Source: Arctopsyche grandis (lineage: Eukaryota > Arthropoda > Insecta > Trichoptera > Hydropsychidae). Taken from it: a stretch of DNA of 64,000 nt. Below the pieces are notes generated by a model. It searched no databases and had not been told where the DNA came from. It saw nothing but the letters and a program-made list of their open reading frames with translations. Shown one piece after another: positions 12,178-24,800 of the stretch. Position numbers and translations under genes: made by a program. The DNA is taken from NCBI RefSeq assembly GCF_051622035.1, contig NC_135366.1, positions 9,021,001 to 9,085,000 of the forward strand, given 5' to 3'. Each line of letters starts with the position of its first letter. The first letter of the stretch is position 1.

Positions 12178-15100
12178 CTACGAGGGGCTGCCCCCCCTCG
12201 GTGTGTCCGACCCGTTGTACGGACGATTTGAGTTACACAACACTGTATACACACTGTCTACTTTGCTCAGCTTTTCGAAGAATGGTATAAGATTCAAAAG
12301 TTCAGAATCAGTCATATCATCGAACCATGACGCGACCGGAACCTGAAACGAGACGACAAAACGAATTAAAGAAAATAAAAACCACCAAACAGACGACCCG
12401 TCGACAGCGACGATAAAACTCACCGCATTGTCGGGATGGAAGATGTACGAGGCCGGTGAGTTGTCCACGATGACCACCCGACGCAAATCTCTGCCCAGCT
12501 TGTTCAGATCCTTGACGTAATTGCCGTGGTGGATCACACAACTCTCTCTGAACAGCCGAGCTCTGAACACGCCCCACCTATCGAGCAAGTCGGCGACTGG
12601 ATCCGCGTACTTCGCCAAGGACGCAGTGAACAAAACGCACTCGTACAACTCTCCGGCACGTCGTAGGAACTCGTCGACGTGCGGCCGCTTCAACACGTAC
12701 ACCTGATGGACGGTGCCGTCTATCTCAACTGGCACTACGAAATCTGCATTATTTATAGGCTAAAAACAACAACAAATTAGTTGATGAAAACATGAATAAA
12801 CTTGTACGCCCAATTCATTCGTTCACTATTCAATTGATATACCTTAAACGAGCTATGTACAAGTGTTTCATCCAAATCTATAACCATGCACTTCTTGTGC
12901 ATGTCTTGGTGTCGGACCGGCGGTAAAAGCCATCTCGAAGGGTCTGTCGTGAGCACAAGAGGAGAAGACGGAGCTCCATCTGTAGTCGTCGAAGGTGGAC
13001 CTTTTCCACGGCCTCCTCCCCCACCCCAACAGCAGAGTAGTGATCGTAAGAAACCAGTACTGCCAGACTTTTTGCTAGTGTTTCCTAATCCAACGCACGC
13101 CGATGCCTCGCTGTCATTGTGTTCAGAATTACTACCTAAAAATAAAATATACTTGATTAATTAAGATTCAACGAAGAAATCGATACTGAAGATGAACATG
13201 TTATTAAACTATTTATAAGTTTTGGCTTATTTGTATTACTTTTTTCAATCCATTTACATTACTTGTAATACAATAGAACAAAGAAAATTCAGCATTGAGT
13301 GAAAAAAAAGACTTCACTGTTTATTGCCCTACAACTCCACATACGTCGTCAAAATTTATCAATCTTAAAATGTTGGCAACAAAGCTACAATCAGAAATAT
13401 TATTTGCATCGGATGTAGCACACATATGAAGATTGTTGTATTTATATTACAAGTTTTTCCTTAACAGCTGCTAATTCAGCATGGGAAACGTAGAGATTAA
13501 CAATTTCTAGACCGGTGGAGATTACAAATGATTATTTTGAAGTAAAAGCACACAGTATAAGATTATATATAATTTGAACCATTTTGCAATTTAGGCTACG
13601 AGATTCAGGGCTGTGAATATTCCATTAATAATATCCATCAACATTATATGCTGCAAAATTAGAACAATTTAGATTTTTTTAACCCAAATTGGGAAAATTT
13701 GGACCCACTCGCCTCTTAGAAAAAAAATTGTTAGTTAAAATTATTCTGTTGCTTCTTTTATTGACTAATTACCTTATTTATTTACTATAATAAAATATTT
13801 TAAGACCTATAAGTCCGTTAGAAAAAATTAAATAAATAAAGTCTTTGCAACGCAACCGGATACAAAGGTCCATTGGATCTTACTATGGAATTATGCATTT
13901 TCAAAGATCTGTTGCATTTTATCACATTCAATGAAAATATTACTTTTTCAGATATTTGGGATGAAATAAACGATAATATAAGATAATATTTTATATCAAA
14001 GATTACCTAATATTTGATCATCAATTCATTCCATTCATCTAATTGTGAGTCGGAATGAGTTTTTAAAATGTTCCATTTCGAAAATATGTTCTCAAAATCC
14101 TGATAAGTATTGAATAAAATTTAGCCATTTTTTTAATCATGCAATTTTACCACAAAAAGACCACATGTGGCCTGAGATTATCGCGAGACGTAATTTTAAG
14201 TGATATAAAAAAATTATTTTTATTTTTAATCAAAACAGTATCCGCATACCATAGACGTACATTAATTAATTTACTTACCTTTAATATTTTGAATTAAAAT
14301 AAGTTTTATTTAATCAATAGAAATCATATTACATATGACTTTTATAATCAATTATAGTTCATATAAAGCCGAAATAAGCAATAAAACATTTAAAAATCAG
14401 GCTAATATACGCAAGGGTCCAACGGACCCACTGTTTGTGTTGGAAAATTGTAATAACAGTATACTAGGGTTAATTCAACACCTACATATTCTGTTCTATT
14501 TGCATATACACACATATTATGCAATAGTATTATTATTAAACTTGAACTAATCCAAAGACGCTTTCTTCGGCTTCTTAATAAGGAGCAATATGGGATTCAT
14601 CCAATTTATTTCCTTCAAGATTTGTCATGGGTATGGTCGGCTACACTTCTCTTGAACACAAGAGGAATGTTGCCCTCATCTTGTTTTCTATATTTAGAGG
14701 TTTTATCTCATGCCAGTCTATTCCGACGGAGATTGGCCTTCGTGCTCCGGAGAGTTTGATCTGGACCCGCCATCGTCCCCTGTCATATTCTTCTGGCAAT
14801 AACTGTGACATATTGTAATTCCCACATTCCTTGAGGCCTCCTTTTTTTAAATTCACTGGATGGTGCCATTGACATGGCATATCTCTTTTCATTCACTGCA
14901 CCGCTTCCTCGGTTACAGGGGTCGCGAACAACTAGAGCAGTTAACAGTTGACAATTTAAATTGTTAAACGTTGATTTGGCTATATTTTTATTTATTGTAA
15001 GAATTTTTAATGTCGTTTATCTGTTCTTAATTTGTTAAACACACTCGTCGCCTTGGAGCAATCTGTTAGGGCTAAAACACACAGCACAGAACGTGGCACG

Positions 15101-17585
15101 AGGAACGTCGACAAGTACATTTCTTCAAATATGGGATACACTGTAAATGATCAGTGTCAAGCAAGGATAAATACAAGGATAAAATTTAACCGAAAACGCT
15201 CCAGGGGGTCATTTTGGGACGGTGCGAGCTGGGCGGCCCATTTTTTTCGCACGTTAAAAACTATCCAAAAAAAAAAACCACGTGCTACATTAATTGCGGT
15301 GTGTTTTCACCCTTAGGCGAGTGTGCATGATTAATTGATATAAAATAAAATAAAATTATCATTTGGAATCACACATTGGAATTCACTGCAAAAGATATAT
15401 TAGCATAGGGCATTTAATCCGATAGTGCTAATTTTGATAATGCACATCGCTACAAGACCATACATCGTTATAGTCCAATTAGTACAGTATAATAGTGTAA
15501 TATAAATATTCACTTTGGTTTGAAAACAAGTCAATAATTACTTAATAGAAATAATATTGATTTAATTTGAAGCCGCTTCCAAATATGAACAAATATTCAT
15601 ATAAATATTAATATTTCCAACTTTATATGAACAAAGTTAGTCACGTCGCCAACATCTAGAGCAGTGGTTTTTAACTTTGTTAGAGGTACTGACCTCCACC
15701 AGTTTCATATGCGCATTCACCGAATCCTTCTTAATTGGCACCCGAATCATATGAGTCGGGTGTGTGTCTTGACTTCCGCCGAACCCCTGAGACTGACTCA
15801 CCGAATCCCTGGGGTTCGATCGAACCCAGGTCAAGAACCCAGGTCAAGAACCGCTGATCTAGAGCGATATATCTGCTCAATTGAGTAGCTGGTGAAATTG
15901 ATCTGTTTAATGCAAGCTGAGCTGAACTGGTCGAGTGGTTGTGGAGCAACACCCGTGTTTGATTTTATCAATTAATAAACATCGTCGAGCACGGATGTTT
16001 TATATACCTCTATTTGTGCACAGATTCATGGCACGCCTAGCACACACCCAGAGTGTTTTCGGTAAAATTGTATCCTTGCTTGACAGTGATCGATAATGGT
16101 GTATCCCCTATTTGAAAATAGAGAATAAAAAAAAAAGTTTTTAAAAAACATACCTCTTCTATAATTTGTATATAAAATGATTATTTTGAATAAAAACAAT
16201 AATTTTATTTTACTACCGCCATCTATGTTTAAAACTAATAAACAAACGATGGATAAACGTCAACGACTATCTCGCCGGGCAGATATCAAACGCGTCTCAC
16301 ACGATATTTTTGCACCATCGTAATGGCGGCGGATCCATTTACTTATATTGATGACCGAAATGAGCAATATGGCAAAGTATGAAAACGATCGGATAAGAGG
16401 CAAACTTTTTCCTGAATTGTAATCGTAAGTGAAACGTAAAGGAGGTATGTAATAATAATAAAAATGTAGGAGACCCTTCCATAGTGGGGAGCCTAGCACA
16501 TGACGTGCCGTTCTTCTCCGTGTGATTTCGCCTCTGTAATGTCACTAAGAGGCAAACTTTTTCTTGAATTGTAATCGTAAGTGAAACGTAAAGGAGGTAT
16601 GTAATAATAATAAAAATGTAGGAGACCCTTCCATAGTGGGGAGCCTAGCACATGACGTGCCGTTCTTCTCTGTGTGATTTCGACTCTGTAATGTCACTAA
16701 GAGGCAAACGTTTTCTTGAATTGTAATCGTAAGTGAAACGTAAAGGAGGTATGTAATAATAAAAATGTAGGAGACCCTTCCATAGTGGGGAGCCTAGCAC
16801 ATGACGTGCCGTTCTTCTCCGTGTGATTTCGCCTCTGTAATGTCACTAAAAGGCAAACGTTTTCTTGAATTGTAATCGTAAGTGAAACGTAAAGGAGGTA
16901 TGTAATAATAAAAATGTAGGAGACCCTTCCATAGTGGGGAGCCTAGCACATGACGTGCCGTTCTTCTCTGTGTGATTTCGCCTCTGTAATGTCACTGTGG
17001 CTAATATGTTAAAAATATAATAAATAAAGTTTGAAATATGATATTTTGCGTTACGTTTACCGTTCCCATCTGTATACATGTATATATGCGAACCAGTAAG
17101 GGTTTGTTTACAAAAACATGGTTTCGAAACGAGCGCTCGCTACTAGGCCAGGTTTGGTTTATCGCGATCGGCTAATAGGATGTGTGAACGATAAACGTAG
17201 AAGGAATGCGAAACCCAGGGTCACGCGAGCAAATGTCACGGATTTCCCGTCACAACATGGAGCGACATTGAAAAGCGATCGCACGTTTCGCGCAATTGTT
17301 TGTTTACTTCCGGTCGGCCGGAGAAGCCTTCGCGCAGGGCGGAGTGGTGGTGGGGGGTGGGGGGGTGGGGGGGGGCGGAGGGCCTGCGGGGTGTTTGTTT
17401 GGGCAGTGGTCGGGTATAGGGGGTCGGGGGTCGGGGGTCGGAGTCGGGTACTCGCCTCTGTCGCTGCGAGTGGCTGGTGCGGGGGCGGGGGCGGGGGCGC
17501 AGTTGGAGTTGGGGGCGCGAGGCAGAGGCAGCTGGTGGCGGTCGTCGTCGCGCGCCACCTGCGTGATGATGGCCGAGGCGTCCAT
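12178..17585 (-). CDS. CTDSPL: CTD small phosphatase-like protein (SCP family)
   Basis: Reverse-strand exons 12178-12342, 12424-12759 and 12843-13131/13135 encode the complete FCP/SCP phosphatase core: [12 protein letters not shown] (catalytic DxDxT), [52 protein letters not shown] and [11 protein letters not shown] short LLCCWGGG stretch upstream matches the cysteine motif of human SCPs. The start exon lies 4.3 kb away at 17585, reading [15 protein letters not shown], very close to human CTDSPL MDGPAIITQV. The first junction is tentative: a weak donor after 17452 paired with an acceptor giving 13131 keeps frame and makes 307 aa; a small extra exon is also possible. The family dephosphorylates RNA polymerase II CTD Ser5 and Smad linkers, and acts in REST silencing in vertebrates. 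Confidence 0.93.
14540..14935 (+). mobile_element. 3' fragment of a non-LTR retrotransposon (CR1/Jockey-like LINE)
   Basis: Translated pieces match the C-terminal tail that follows reverse transcriptase in these LINEs: [19 protein letters not shown], then a one-base frame change to [20 protein letters not shown] and [14 protein letters not shown]. That is the usual Q-R-R-F-x-R, S-L-E-x-R-R and P-x-x-R-x-R series. It is 5'-truncated and frameshifted, so it is inactive. It sits in the phosphatase first intron. Confidence 0.65.
15069..15312. mobile_element. Miniature inverted-repeat element, PIF/Harbinger-like
   Basis: The ends GGGCTAAAACACAC and GTGTGTTTTCACCC form imperfect inverted repeats extending inward through a GCACG-containing subterminal region. 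TTA trinucleotides flank both sides (15066-15068, 15313-15315), as in PIF/Harbinger. There is no coding capacity. Related termini occur at 16.4-17.0 kb and 33.5-34.1 kb. Confidence 0.6.
15662..15856. mobile_element. hAT-type miniature element
   Basis: It begins CAGTGGTTTTTAAC and ends GTCAAGAACCGCTG, inverted to each other. Perfect 8-bp duplications ATCTAGAG flank it at 15654-15661 and 15857-15864. At 195 bp it is non-coding. A short AACCCAGGTCAAG duplication lies near the right end. Confidence 0.85.
16196..16394. repeat. Dispersed repeat adjoining the tandem array
   Basis: It is closely related to 32397-32600: both contain ACTACCGCCATCTATG, then GGATCCATTTACTTA, then AAAACGATCGGATAAGAGGC. 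With the array that follows it is one copy of an unnamed dispersed element whose other end resembles the GAAAACACAC-terminus family. Confidence 0.6.
16395..16996. repeat. Four-copy tandem array, about 150-bp unit
   Basis: Units start at 16395, 16547, 16699 and 16848. The first two are 152 bp; the last two are shorter, largely through loss of one TAA in a TAATAATAA run. Each runs from AAGAGGCAAAC to CTGTAATGTCACT and contains GTGTGATTTCGCCTC, which is a miniature-element terminus. A single unit start is present at 32.6 kb, so the array was amplified from the end of a dispersed element. Confidence 0.9.
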
Positions 17586-17860
17586 GCGTAGGCGTTGCGG
17601 GGCGGCGAGGGGGCGCTCGCGAGCGGGGCGGAGGCGCTGCAGCGGGCGCGGGGGGCCGGGGGCGGAGGGCGGCCGCTCCGGCGCGCACAAGATGGCGCCC
17701 GCACCCGCACTGACGCAGGACGACAACCGACGCGGCGAAGGCAATAACACGCGCGCAAACACGCTCACTGTCACACACGCACACATTTCCAATGCGAATT
17801 CGTAGTTCGTACGCGCCCGCTCCTAACCGGCGACCGTTTGCGACCATGCTCCGCCCATCT
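17150..17860. promoter_or_regulatory. GC-rich promoter and 5' exon region of the phosphatase
   Basis: A sharply GC- and CpG-rich island in an AT-rich window, with runs such as GGGGGTGGGG and repeated GGGGGC. It contains the reverse-strand start codon at 17585. A YY1-like motif ACAAGATGGCGCC lies at 17687-17699, about 100 bases upstream of the start, as expected near a transcription start. The long reading frames on both strands here are composition artefacts. Confidence 0.6.
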
Positions 17861-18037
17861 TTGCCCCGACTACGACGCTGAAATTCGTCTGCGTGGATGG
17901 CGATTTAATTGTTTCGATATTTTTGCGCATGTCATCACTCGAAATATCGGCGACCGTTTTCAGAAAACTTCCTATTAGAATTCGTTCTCTCGTTTACTCC
18001 GATGCTTACTTATATGTTCGTTCATTCCACATACCTA

Positions 18038-18531
18038 TGTAGAGATATAGCACGACTTGTGATATCACCTATTTCCCTCATCGAACTTAATCTGTACAAA
18101 TGACATCATCGTGTCCTCTTCTCGTACACGAAAGTTAGCCGTGGCCGAAATACTTCGTCCAGCTTACCCATAAAGGCGATTCGTCTCGCTCCAGATACGC
18201 AATCACGAGTACACGGGAAATCCCAAGGAGCTACGCAACTACGCATCAAACATCGAACACAAAAGAAGACCTCGACCCCGTCGGAATCTTCCAGAACGTG
18301 ATCTCACCAGCCCAGCTACGCGTTGCTCAAGCAACACCTTTATAAACCAGTGCATCGTCCCCAGATGCCAGGAGCTTCAGGAACTCGACCTAGCTCGTTC
18401 CAGTGAATCTTTTACCTACTTCGCTGTACATACAAATACACCTGTATTAATCGAGTAATAAAGATCCTCTTCAAAATTCAACTGAATTTCCTTAGGCTGG
18501 GAAACGGTCCAAAACCTTCAACCCCCCTATA
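18038..18531 (+). mobile_element. Solo LTR of an LTR retrotransposon
   Basis: An LTR-like unit beginning TGTAGAGATATAGC, with a TATAAA box (CCTTTATAAACC), an AATAAA signal and a terminal stretch containing TTAGGCTGGGAAACGGTC. CCTA flanks it on both sides (18034-18037, 18532-18535); the exact right boundary is ambiguous by a few bases. A diverged copy in the opposite orientation lies at 26817-27325. No internal region is present. The family is probably Bel-Pao or Gypsy. Confidence 0.65.
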
Positions 18532-18544
18532 CCTATATATTTTC

Positions 18545-19015
18545 CTTCAATTTTTATTACGAACTAGTGTTTTTACCCGGCTAAGCTCGGTATTTGTAAT
18601 ATAAACCGCTTAAATATAGTCAATCTAATAGTAAACATTAAATTTATTTGAATATTCATTTGTTTTTCTACGAACCAACAATGGTTGCATGCGGTCTCTT
18701 TCGGAATTATATGTATATTAGATAGCTGAACCCGGCATGCGTTGCAACGCCACAATAATTCCCAAGCAATTCCAGTTCCCGTTCCCGTTTCCTTTCTCGT
18801 TCCTGTTCCTATTTGTCGAAAAAACGCAGGCAGCGAACACGTTGGTCGCAACGCGAAAGAATTTGAAATTCTAGCGTTGTAATGACACTCATTCCCGTTT
18901 TTCCCGTTTCCGTTCCCATTTTTGGGCAATTTTTTTTCACAGTAATCTTCCCGGACATGCATAAAACAAATCGTAATCGGTTCAATGGTTTAGGAGTCTA
19001 TAGGGGATAAACGAA
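18545..19015 (-). repeat. Interspersed repeat, possibly a non-LTR 3' tail
   Basis: The block contains ACCCGGCTAAGCTCGGTA, ACCCGGCATGCGTTGCAACG, CCGTTTCC/CCGTTCC-rich stretches, and a terminal ATCGGTTCAATGGTTTAGG, TCTATAGGGGATAAACGAA pattern like the tails of insect non-LTR retrotransposons. No coding part is visible. Assignment is from memory of the motif type only. Confidence 0.3.
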
Positions 19016-19243
19016 TGAGACGACTGGCATGTTGAATGCACGTGTTTTATTTATGATAGCTGAAGGCAGAGTGAGGTAGCTATCTCTGAACACACGTCGA
19101 GTTGGTCCCCACTCGCAGGAAGGTGACCAAACTCGACCATGTCGTATAGCGAGCCGCCACAAGTCTATTCAAGACACACACACATTCATTTTTATATAGG
19201 TACATACATATGTATATAGATGTTATAAACGGTAAACGGGTTA

Positions 19244-19424
19244 CATTCCAAATGTAAATCGCTATCAGGATAACCGCCACTATGAAAATCGCTCGCGCGG
19301 GTCTCCTATCGCACGGGAAAATTCCCGTACAGAAAACTGCCCAAATCTCGTAAAAAAATATATTTGCTTGGGCGAGCGATTTTAGTAGCGGCGATTATTT
19401 TGGTAGCGATTCACATTTGGGATG
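19244..19424. mobile_element. Foldback miniature element with TTA flanks
   Basis: The left arm starts CATTCCAAATGTAAATCGCT and the right arm ends AGCGATTCACATTTGGGATG, forming arms of about 60 bp that include GCGAGCG. TTA lies on each side (19241-19243, 19425-19427). A related left arm occurs at 19731-19800 next to another TTA. A PIF/Harbinger-like origin is possible. Confidence 0.55.
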
Positions 19425-19730
19425 TTATCTCCGAACCCTTATAAACAAGACTTTTACAAAAAAAAAAAGTCAGAACTCAATTCTTGTCATATAATTTGCA
19501 TTTAAATAAAATTTAAAATAGATTTTCATATGCCAAATTTTGCTATTTTGACGAATTATATAAATATGGATTGTCATTGTGTACACGTGAACATTGTTTC
19601 GTCCATTTGCTATTGAGACATTAAAAATACCATGGGAAAAGTTACCGGAACGGAAAAAGATACACGATAAAAAAAGCCCCGATTATGAAAAATTAAAATA
19701 AATAAAATAATGCGTCTGGTGATTACATTG

Positions 19731-19910
19731 CAAAAGTGAATCGCTATCAGGATAACCGACGCTATGAAAATGGCGTGAAAATTTGGCGTACAGAAAACTG
19801 CGCAAATGTTTTTTTTAATGATAATACAAATTTCGTAAAAAACAAAAAATATTCGCGCAGTTCTCTGTATGCGAAAAATAAAATATCCTATCTGATGGTT
19901 CGGTAATTAT
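19731..19910. mobile_element. Second, diverged copy of the 19.2 kb miniature element
   Basis: It shares AATCGCTATCAGGATAACCG and CGTACAGAAAACTGC with 19244-19424, and then has its own inner inverted pair GCGCAGTTCTCTGTATGCG. The right end is not clear. Confidence 0.45.
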
Positions 19911-21612
19911 TCCACAAAAAGCGATCTCGCACATATCACTAAAATCTCGATCACGGAACATCTGGCACTCGAAAATTCCATACATCGAGAGTAAAACATG
20001 CGAACTATCATACTAACGAGAACTCGAAAGTTTTTAATTTTCACTGATAATATCAGATTCACTTTTGCATAATACTTTCCGTAATCGAGATAAATTTGTT
20101 TTAACAATTTGAGTTACCCTCACTTGTCACAGATACGTTTCACCACAATCATTACTGAAGAACTGTTTTATCACTACTAGACAGTTATTATTATTATTAA
20201 TTATTTTAGTGTTACTATTTTAGTCCCTCAAAGATTTTAAGTATTCTGTCAATAACATTTTCCGATGTGGCACTTTTTAATTTTTACCAAATAACTGGGA
20301 CAACATGACAAGCTAGTTGAGACGTTGGTGCACTCCCGGCCAAACTGGGATATATATTAAGCCTTAATCCGGTAATTTTAAATTAATAATTATGATCACA
20401 TTATTTTTTAATTTAAACATATACACGAAAATAGATTTTTGGGCGAAGCGTGTCATAGAAAACAGTCCCAATGCCACAAAGTAAAACCTAAAGTGAACAA
20501 AGTACATAAACAAATACGAAACATGGAGCTTTTATTGCAGTTTAAATAGTAAAAAATACAAATTCTATTTACAAATTTATTATGTTAATTTTTCTTTTAC
20601 ATTTTAATTCAAATATTAGCACAGATATACATACATAATTATGTATATGTATGCATAGTAGATTTATATTTATGCAATTCGAAAAAAAATGTACATTATC
20701 ATCTCTAATATAATATTGACTATACATTGACTGTTTGCTCAAAGCAGATATACATCGTCATTAATTACCGGCCAATGGCGATACGAAAAACATTTTACTA
20801 GAATTACGCTTATAATTCCTACGATGAAGCTTTTATTATGTATTTAGCAGTATCAATCAATGCATAAACAGCTTAAATACCCCAATATAAAAATTTGTAA
20901 AACATTTGTTTTATCAAAAAATATATCTATGAATAATTAAGTATCTATAAACTTTTAAAATCAAATCGAGAGCGGTATGACACATACATATATAACTATA
21001 TACAAAGTCAGTATATAATGTAACGATAGGTATAAAATATTTTTGTAGAAGTATAAAACATATTCAATGACGTATTTCAAACTCGAGACTATACGGGTCA
21101 TTTTCAATTTAATCGAATCTGAAAAGCACATTAAAAACAAAAAGTACACTCAAGTTACATTACAGATGTCATTATAGAAGTAATATACCAATTATAAATT
21201 TATAAAATTATATATAAATATTTTTAATTAATTTAGCATTATCATTAAATTTTTTGAGACGAAATAAATATAAATTTTAGTCAAAAGATTACAACAAAAT
21301 ATAATATAATAAAATAAAATAAAAAAATGACAAAATCTGTACAATTTGAAAATTATATATGTACCAAACACATTATTGGTATTTTTCTCTACATTTTAAT
21401 ATCATTGATGAAACACCCAACCTTTTTTTGTTCAATATAAAATAATACGATTTTATAATTATGAAATAAATGAGAAAAAAGACTAAAATGATAAAATTTT
21501 AACGATTAAAAGTCTTCGATATTAATATAAATATCACAATTGTTTAACTTTTACATGGATGGATGTCTAAGCAAATGATCAAAAGACGACAACACTCACA
21601 TTACAGTATTAA
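19911..21612. other. AT-rich gap downstream of GLG1
   Basis: No coding sequence or recognised repeat. The part nearest 21.6 kb is on the 3' side of GLG1 and may include part of its 3' UTR. Confidence 0.4.
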
Positions 21613-21782
21613 CCAAAAATGATAAAGTATCAAAAACGATGAAACATCAAATCGATATTGCACACAGTGTAATGTGTTACACTGTGTGCAATATCGATTT
21701 GATGTTTAATGTGTTACACACAGTGTAATGTGTGCAATATTGATTTGATGTTTCTTCGTTTTTGATACTTGATCACGTTTGG
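21613..21782. mobile_element. Foldback element flanked by TTAA (piggyBac-type MITE)
   Basis: The left arm CCAAAAATGATAAAGTATC and right arm GATACTTGATCACGTTTGG are imperfect inverted repeats extending about 60 bases inward to an ATATTGCACACA segment. The centre is itself a shorter palindrome around GTGTAATGTGTTACAC. TTAA lies immediately outside both ends (21609-21612, 21783-21786), the target duplicated by piggyBac elements. It is non-coding. Confidence 0.65.
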
Positions 21783-21853
21783 TTAAACATTATAAATAAT
21801 GTGTATCACAATTACATTAATACAAAAATTGGCCTTAAACAGTAAAAACTATT

Positions 21854-24800
21854 TTATTTCCGCTTCATATATTTGGCTCGCCTTGTCACCCGTCCACAAA
21901 ATAGACCCGCTATAAATGTCATTCCAACAAATGTAAAAAATACAACTAGGAAATATTTTTTGGCTGGAGAAGTTACTACTTGATCGTATAAATCTTGAAA
22001 GTCTTCAGGAACTATTAACTGAAAATATAGAATAACATGGGGTTATTTTCTCCTTCGGAAACAATTAAATATATCACACTTAGATGTCAATTACCACAGC
22101 AGCACTTTTAAACATTTCCATGCGCTTTGTGAGTTGAGATTTACATTCATCTTCTAAATCTTTATTTTCATCAGTCAATACCATTTGTAAACATTTTATA
22201 TCTGAAAAAAAAAATCGGAATAAATAAAAAAATGTTTACAGTCTACAAAATCCTTTCGAGGAATAAGGAAAAAAAATTACGTCTTCCATTTCCATGTTCG
22301 AGATGATTACACCATTTTAAAAGATCTACAGCGCACGCCCTTTGTAAAAGAGGATCAGCTTGAATATCAGCACGAGCTTCACCAATAAGAGCTGCAACTT
22401 CTGTTCGACATTCCTCGGATGCTATTTTACGATGCAGAAATGCTTGTTTTAAGCATTCTTCAACCTAATACAAACCAAATTTAATTTTTATGAGACAATT
22501 ATTTTATTTCATACTTCATTTATACAATATTGAAAATTTGCAGTTCTTATCTTTTTATTTTAAGTAGCTTACCTCACCATCAGCATTAGTATCTGAGTTA
22601 TCAGATGGTTTACAAATTGTTTCAATTTCAGCATGACACATAGTACTTAGCAATGGATCCAAGTGATAGTTGAGAGCTTGTTCTCTAAGTACAGTCGCTA
22701 CTTGTTGTTCGCAACTAGAGCTCAGTTTAGATTCTCGGAATTTATTCTTCAAACAACCTATGACTTTGCCTTGTAATTCTTTATCTTGAGGTTCATTAGC
22801 TAAAATTTAAATACATTTTAAACACATGACAGCCGAAAGTTTCATAAAACGGCAGAAATTAACGCAATAAAAATACCAATTATCGTAGAGCAAAACTTTT
22901 TGATGTCAGGTTTACACGACGACTGCAAAGTAGGATTGAACCGATAATCTGAATTTTGATCAATCATTCTATGTACAACAACTAATTTGCATTTTTCATC
23001 GAATGTAGTTTCTTCTTTGTGTATCTGAAATATTAAAATATTAATTTTTATACAAGTTAATCTAATGATACCTTGTTTAATTTTGAAATTACCTTTAAGC
23101 AATCTAAAACCTTCACAAGATTCGTATCATGGCAGAACAATGTTATCATGGAGTTGCATGTAGTTATCAAATTATAATCAACAGAATTATCAGTCAATTC
23201 TTGCTTTTTGACAGTAAATAAAGCATACTGACAAGGTGAACTTAATTTACCCCTTATGTTTTGTAGACACTCTAAAGCTTGTGATGCTCCATGTTCAATG
23301 TTTGGGCAATACTTTTTCAGATCAGTTTTACACGCTGATGATAGCCTTGGATCGTAATCAATATTTTCCTTTTGTTGAAACAACTGAGTTCTTAGCTGCT
23401 GTCTACAATCTTTCGGGATGCTATGTCGATTTCCATCAATTGTGTCATTACGAACAGTTTCGCTTAAACAATATATAACTTCGCTTTTAGTCTTTGCTTG
23501 GGGACAGAAACGCATTACATACGAGCGGCAAGCTTCTTTGAATTTATACGTGAAATGATAATTTTTGAGAGATATTAATTGAAAGTGTTCAATTGCCGCA
23601 CGACATTTAACATCGGAACGGACGCCAGGATCATTCTTATAAGTGATCAGACATTCCATAACTTCTCCTTCGTCTTTGCCATTTCTAAAGACGGTTGGGC
23701 AAAACTTTTCCATTACATTGTGGCAACTCTTCATGATAACTGGATTTAATTCGACATGACCGGCTTGGGCCTCGGTGAAATTGGTAACAGCAACACGGCA
23801 CTTATCAACCAACGATTCTAAATTAGTTTGTAAACACGACATTTCTTCACCTTTGGCCGTTTTGTCAAAGCAGAACATGGCCAAATCGTCAAGACAAGTT
23901 TCTTCAATTTCAGGTTGCAAATCAACACTAATAGCTCTCTGTCTCATTACACGGCGTATCTCTTGCAAACAGAACGGTTTTAATTGCATATCTCGTCTAT
24001 AAGCATATCGATACAAACATGGCAGTATTAAGGGACCCCTTTCTGGATCCATTTGGCCGCTCACATCTGTCCAACCATGCTTTGCGTGACAAAAATTCAT
24101 TGCATCACTTTTACATGCTCTATACAACTGAGGGTCTAATTTGAAATCTCTAGCCACAAAATACTGAATCTGAATGACAGCTGTTTCACATTCATCCGTC
24201 ATAAATGTCGATCCCAATTTTTCAATGAGACAAGACATCACTCTTCCTTCACCGCCTACAATCTCTTTACAAGCAGTGTCCACGACGGGTTTGCAAGCTT
24301 GCCGTAACACTGGATCAACTCTCCAATCTTCCCCTGCATCAGTTTGTTTAACGAGATTCTCAAGAGCTCTCTGGCAAATGGGTTGTATCCTCATATCCTT
24401 CTTCTTCTTAGGTCTCGCATGCTCCATCAAACAGTGAATCGTTTTACCTCCAATTTCAATGGGACTGCAAAATTTACTGATGTCATCAGAACAATCGTGC
24501 ATTATTTCCGGTGATAAGCGAAAGTCTTCCATTAACATTTTGCGATGATCGATCATTTCAGCTTGGCACTCTGAAGATAATTTACTGTTATTTTTCAACA
24601 CCGCTTCTAAGCACATGAGAATTTGGGCAAGTCTTATGTCTTTGTCGTCTGAAACGCCTCTTCGACAGCGATAAGACCGAATATCTTCTTTACACGCCCT
24701 AGAAAGACCCCTGCTAACTTTATAATCTTGAGCTATCAGTTTTTGTCTGCGTGACAATTGTTCTTGGCATGGTTTCGACATTGCTAAAAATTAAAATAAA

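Noticed and set aside
12004-12231. 75-codon frame beginning MYIPYICIYHTY
   Set aside because: It is a translation of a CATA/TA minisatellite running into the phosphatase stop region.
15795-15856. GGTTCGATCGAACCC, resembling a tRNA T-arm
   Set aside because: No acceptor, D or anticodon arm can be folded around it, and it lies inside a hAT miniature element with its own duplication.
16395-16996. Four-unit array considered as a CRISPR-like structure
   Set aside because: The units are 150 bp, contiguous without unique spacers, and the genome is an insect's.
17118-17847. Several long reading frames on both strands in the GC-rich block
   Set aside because: They are extreme-composition frames (poly Gly, Pro, Ala, Arg) in up to three overlapping frames. 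Only the short reverse-strand start [10 protein letters not shown] is supported by homology.
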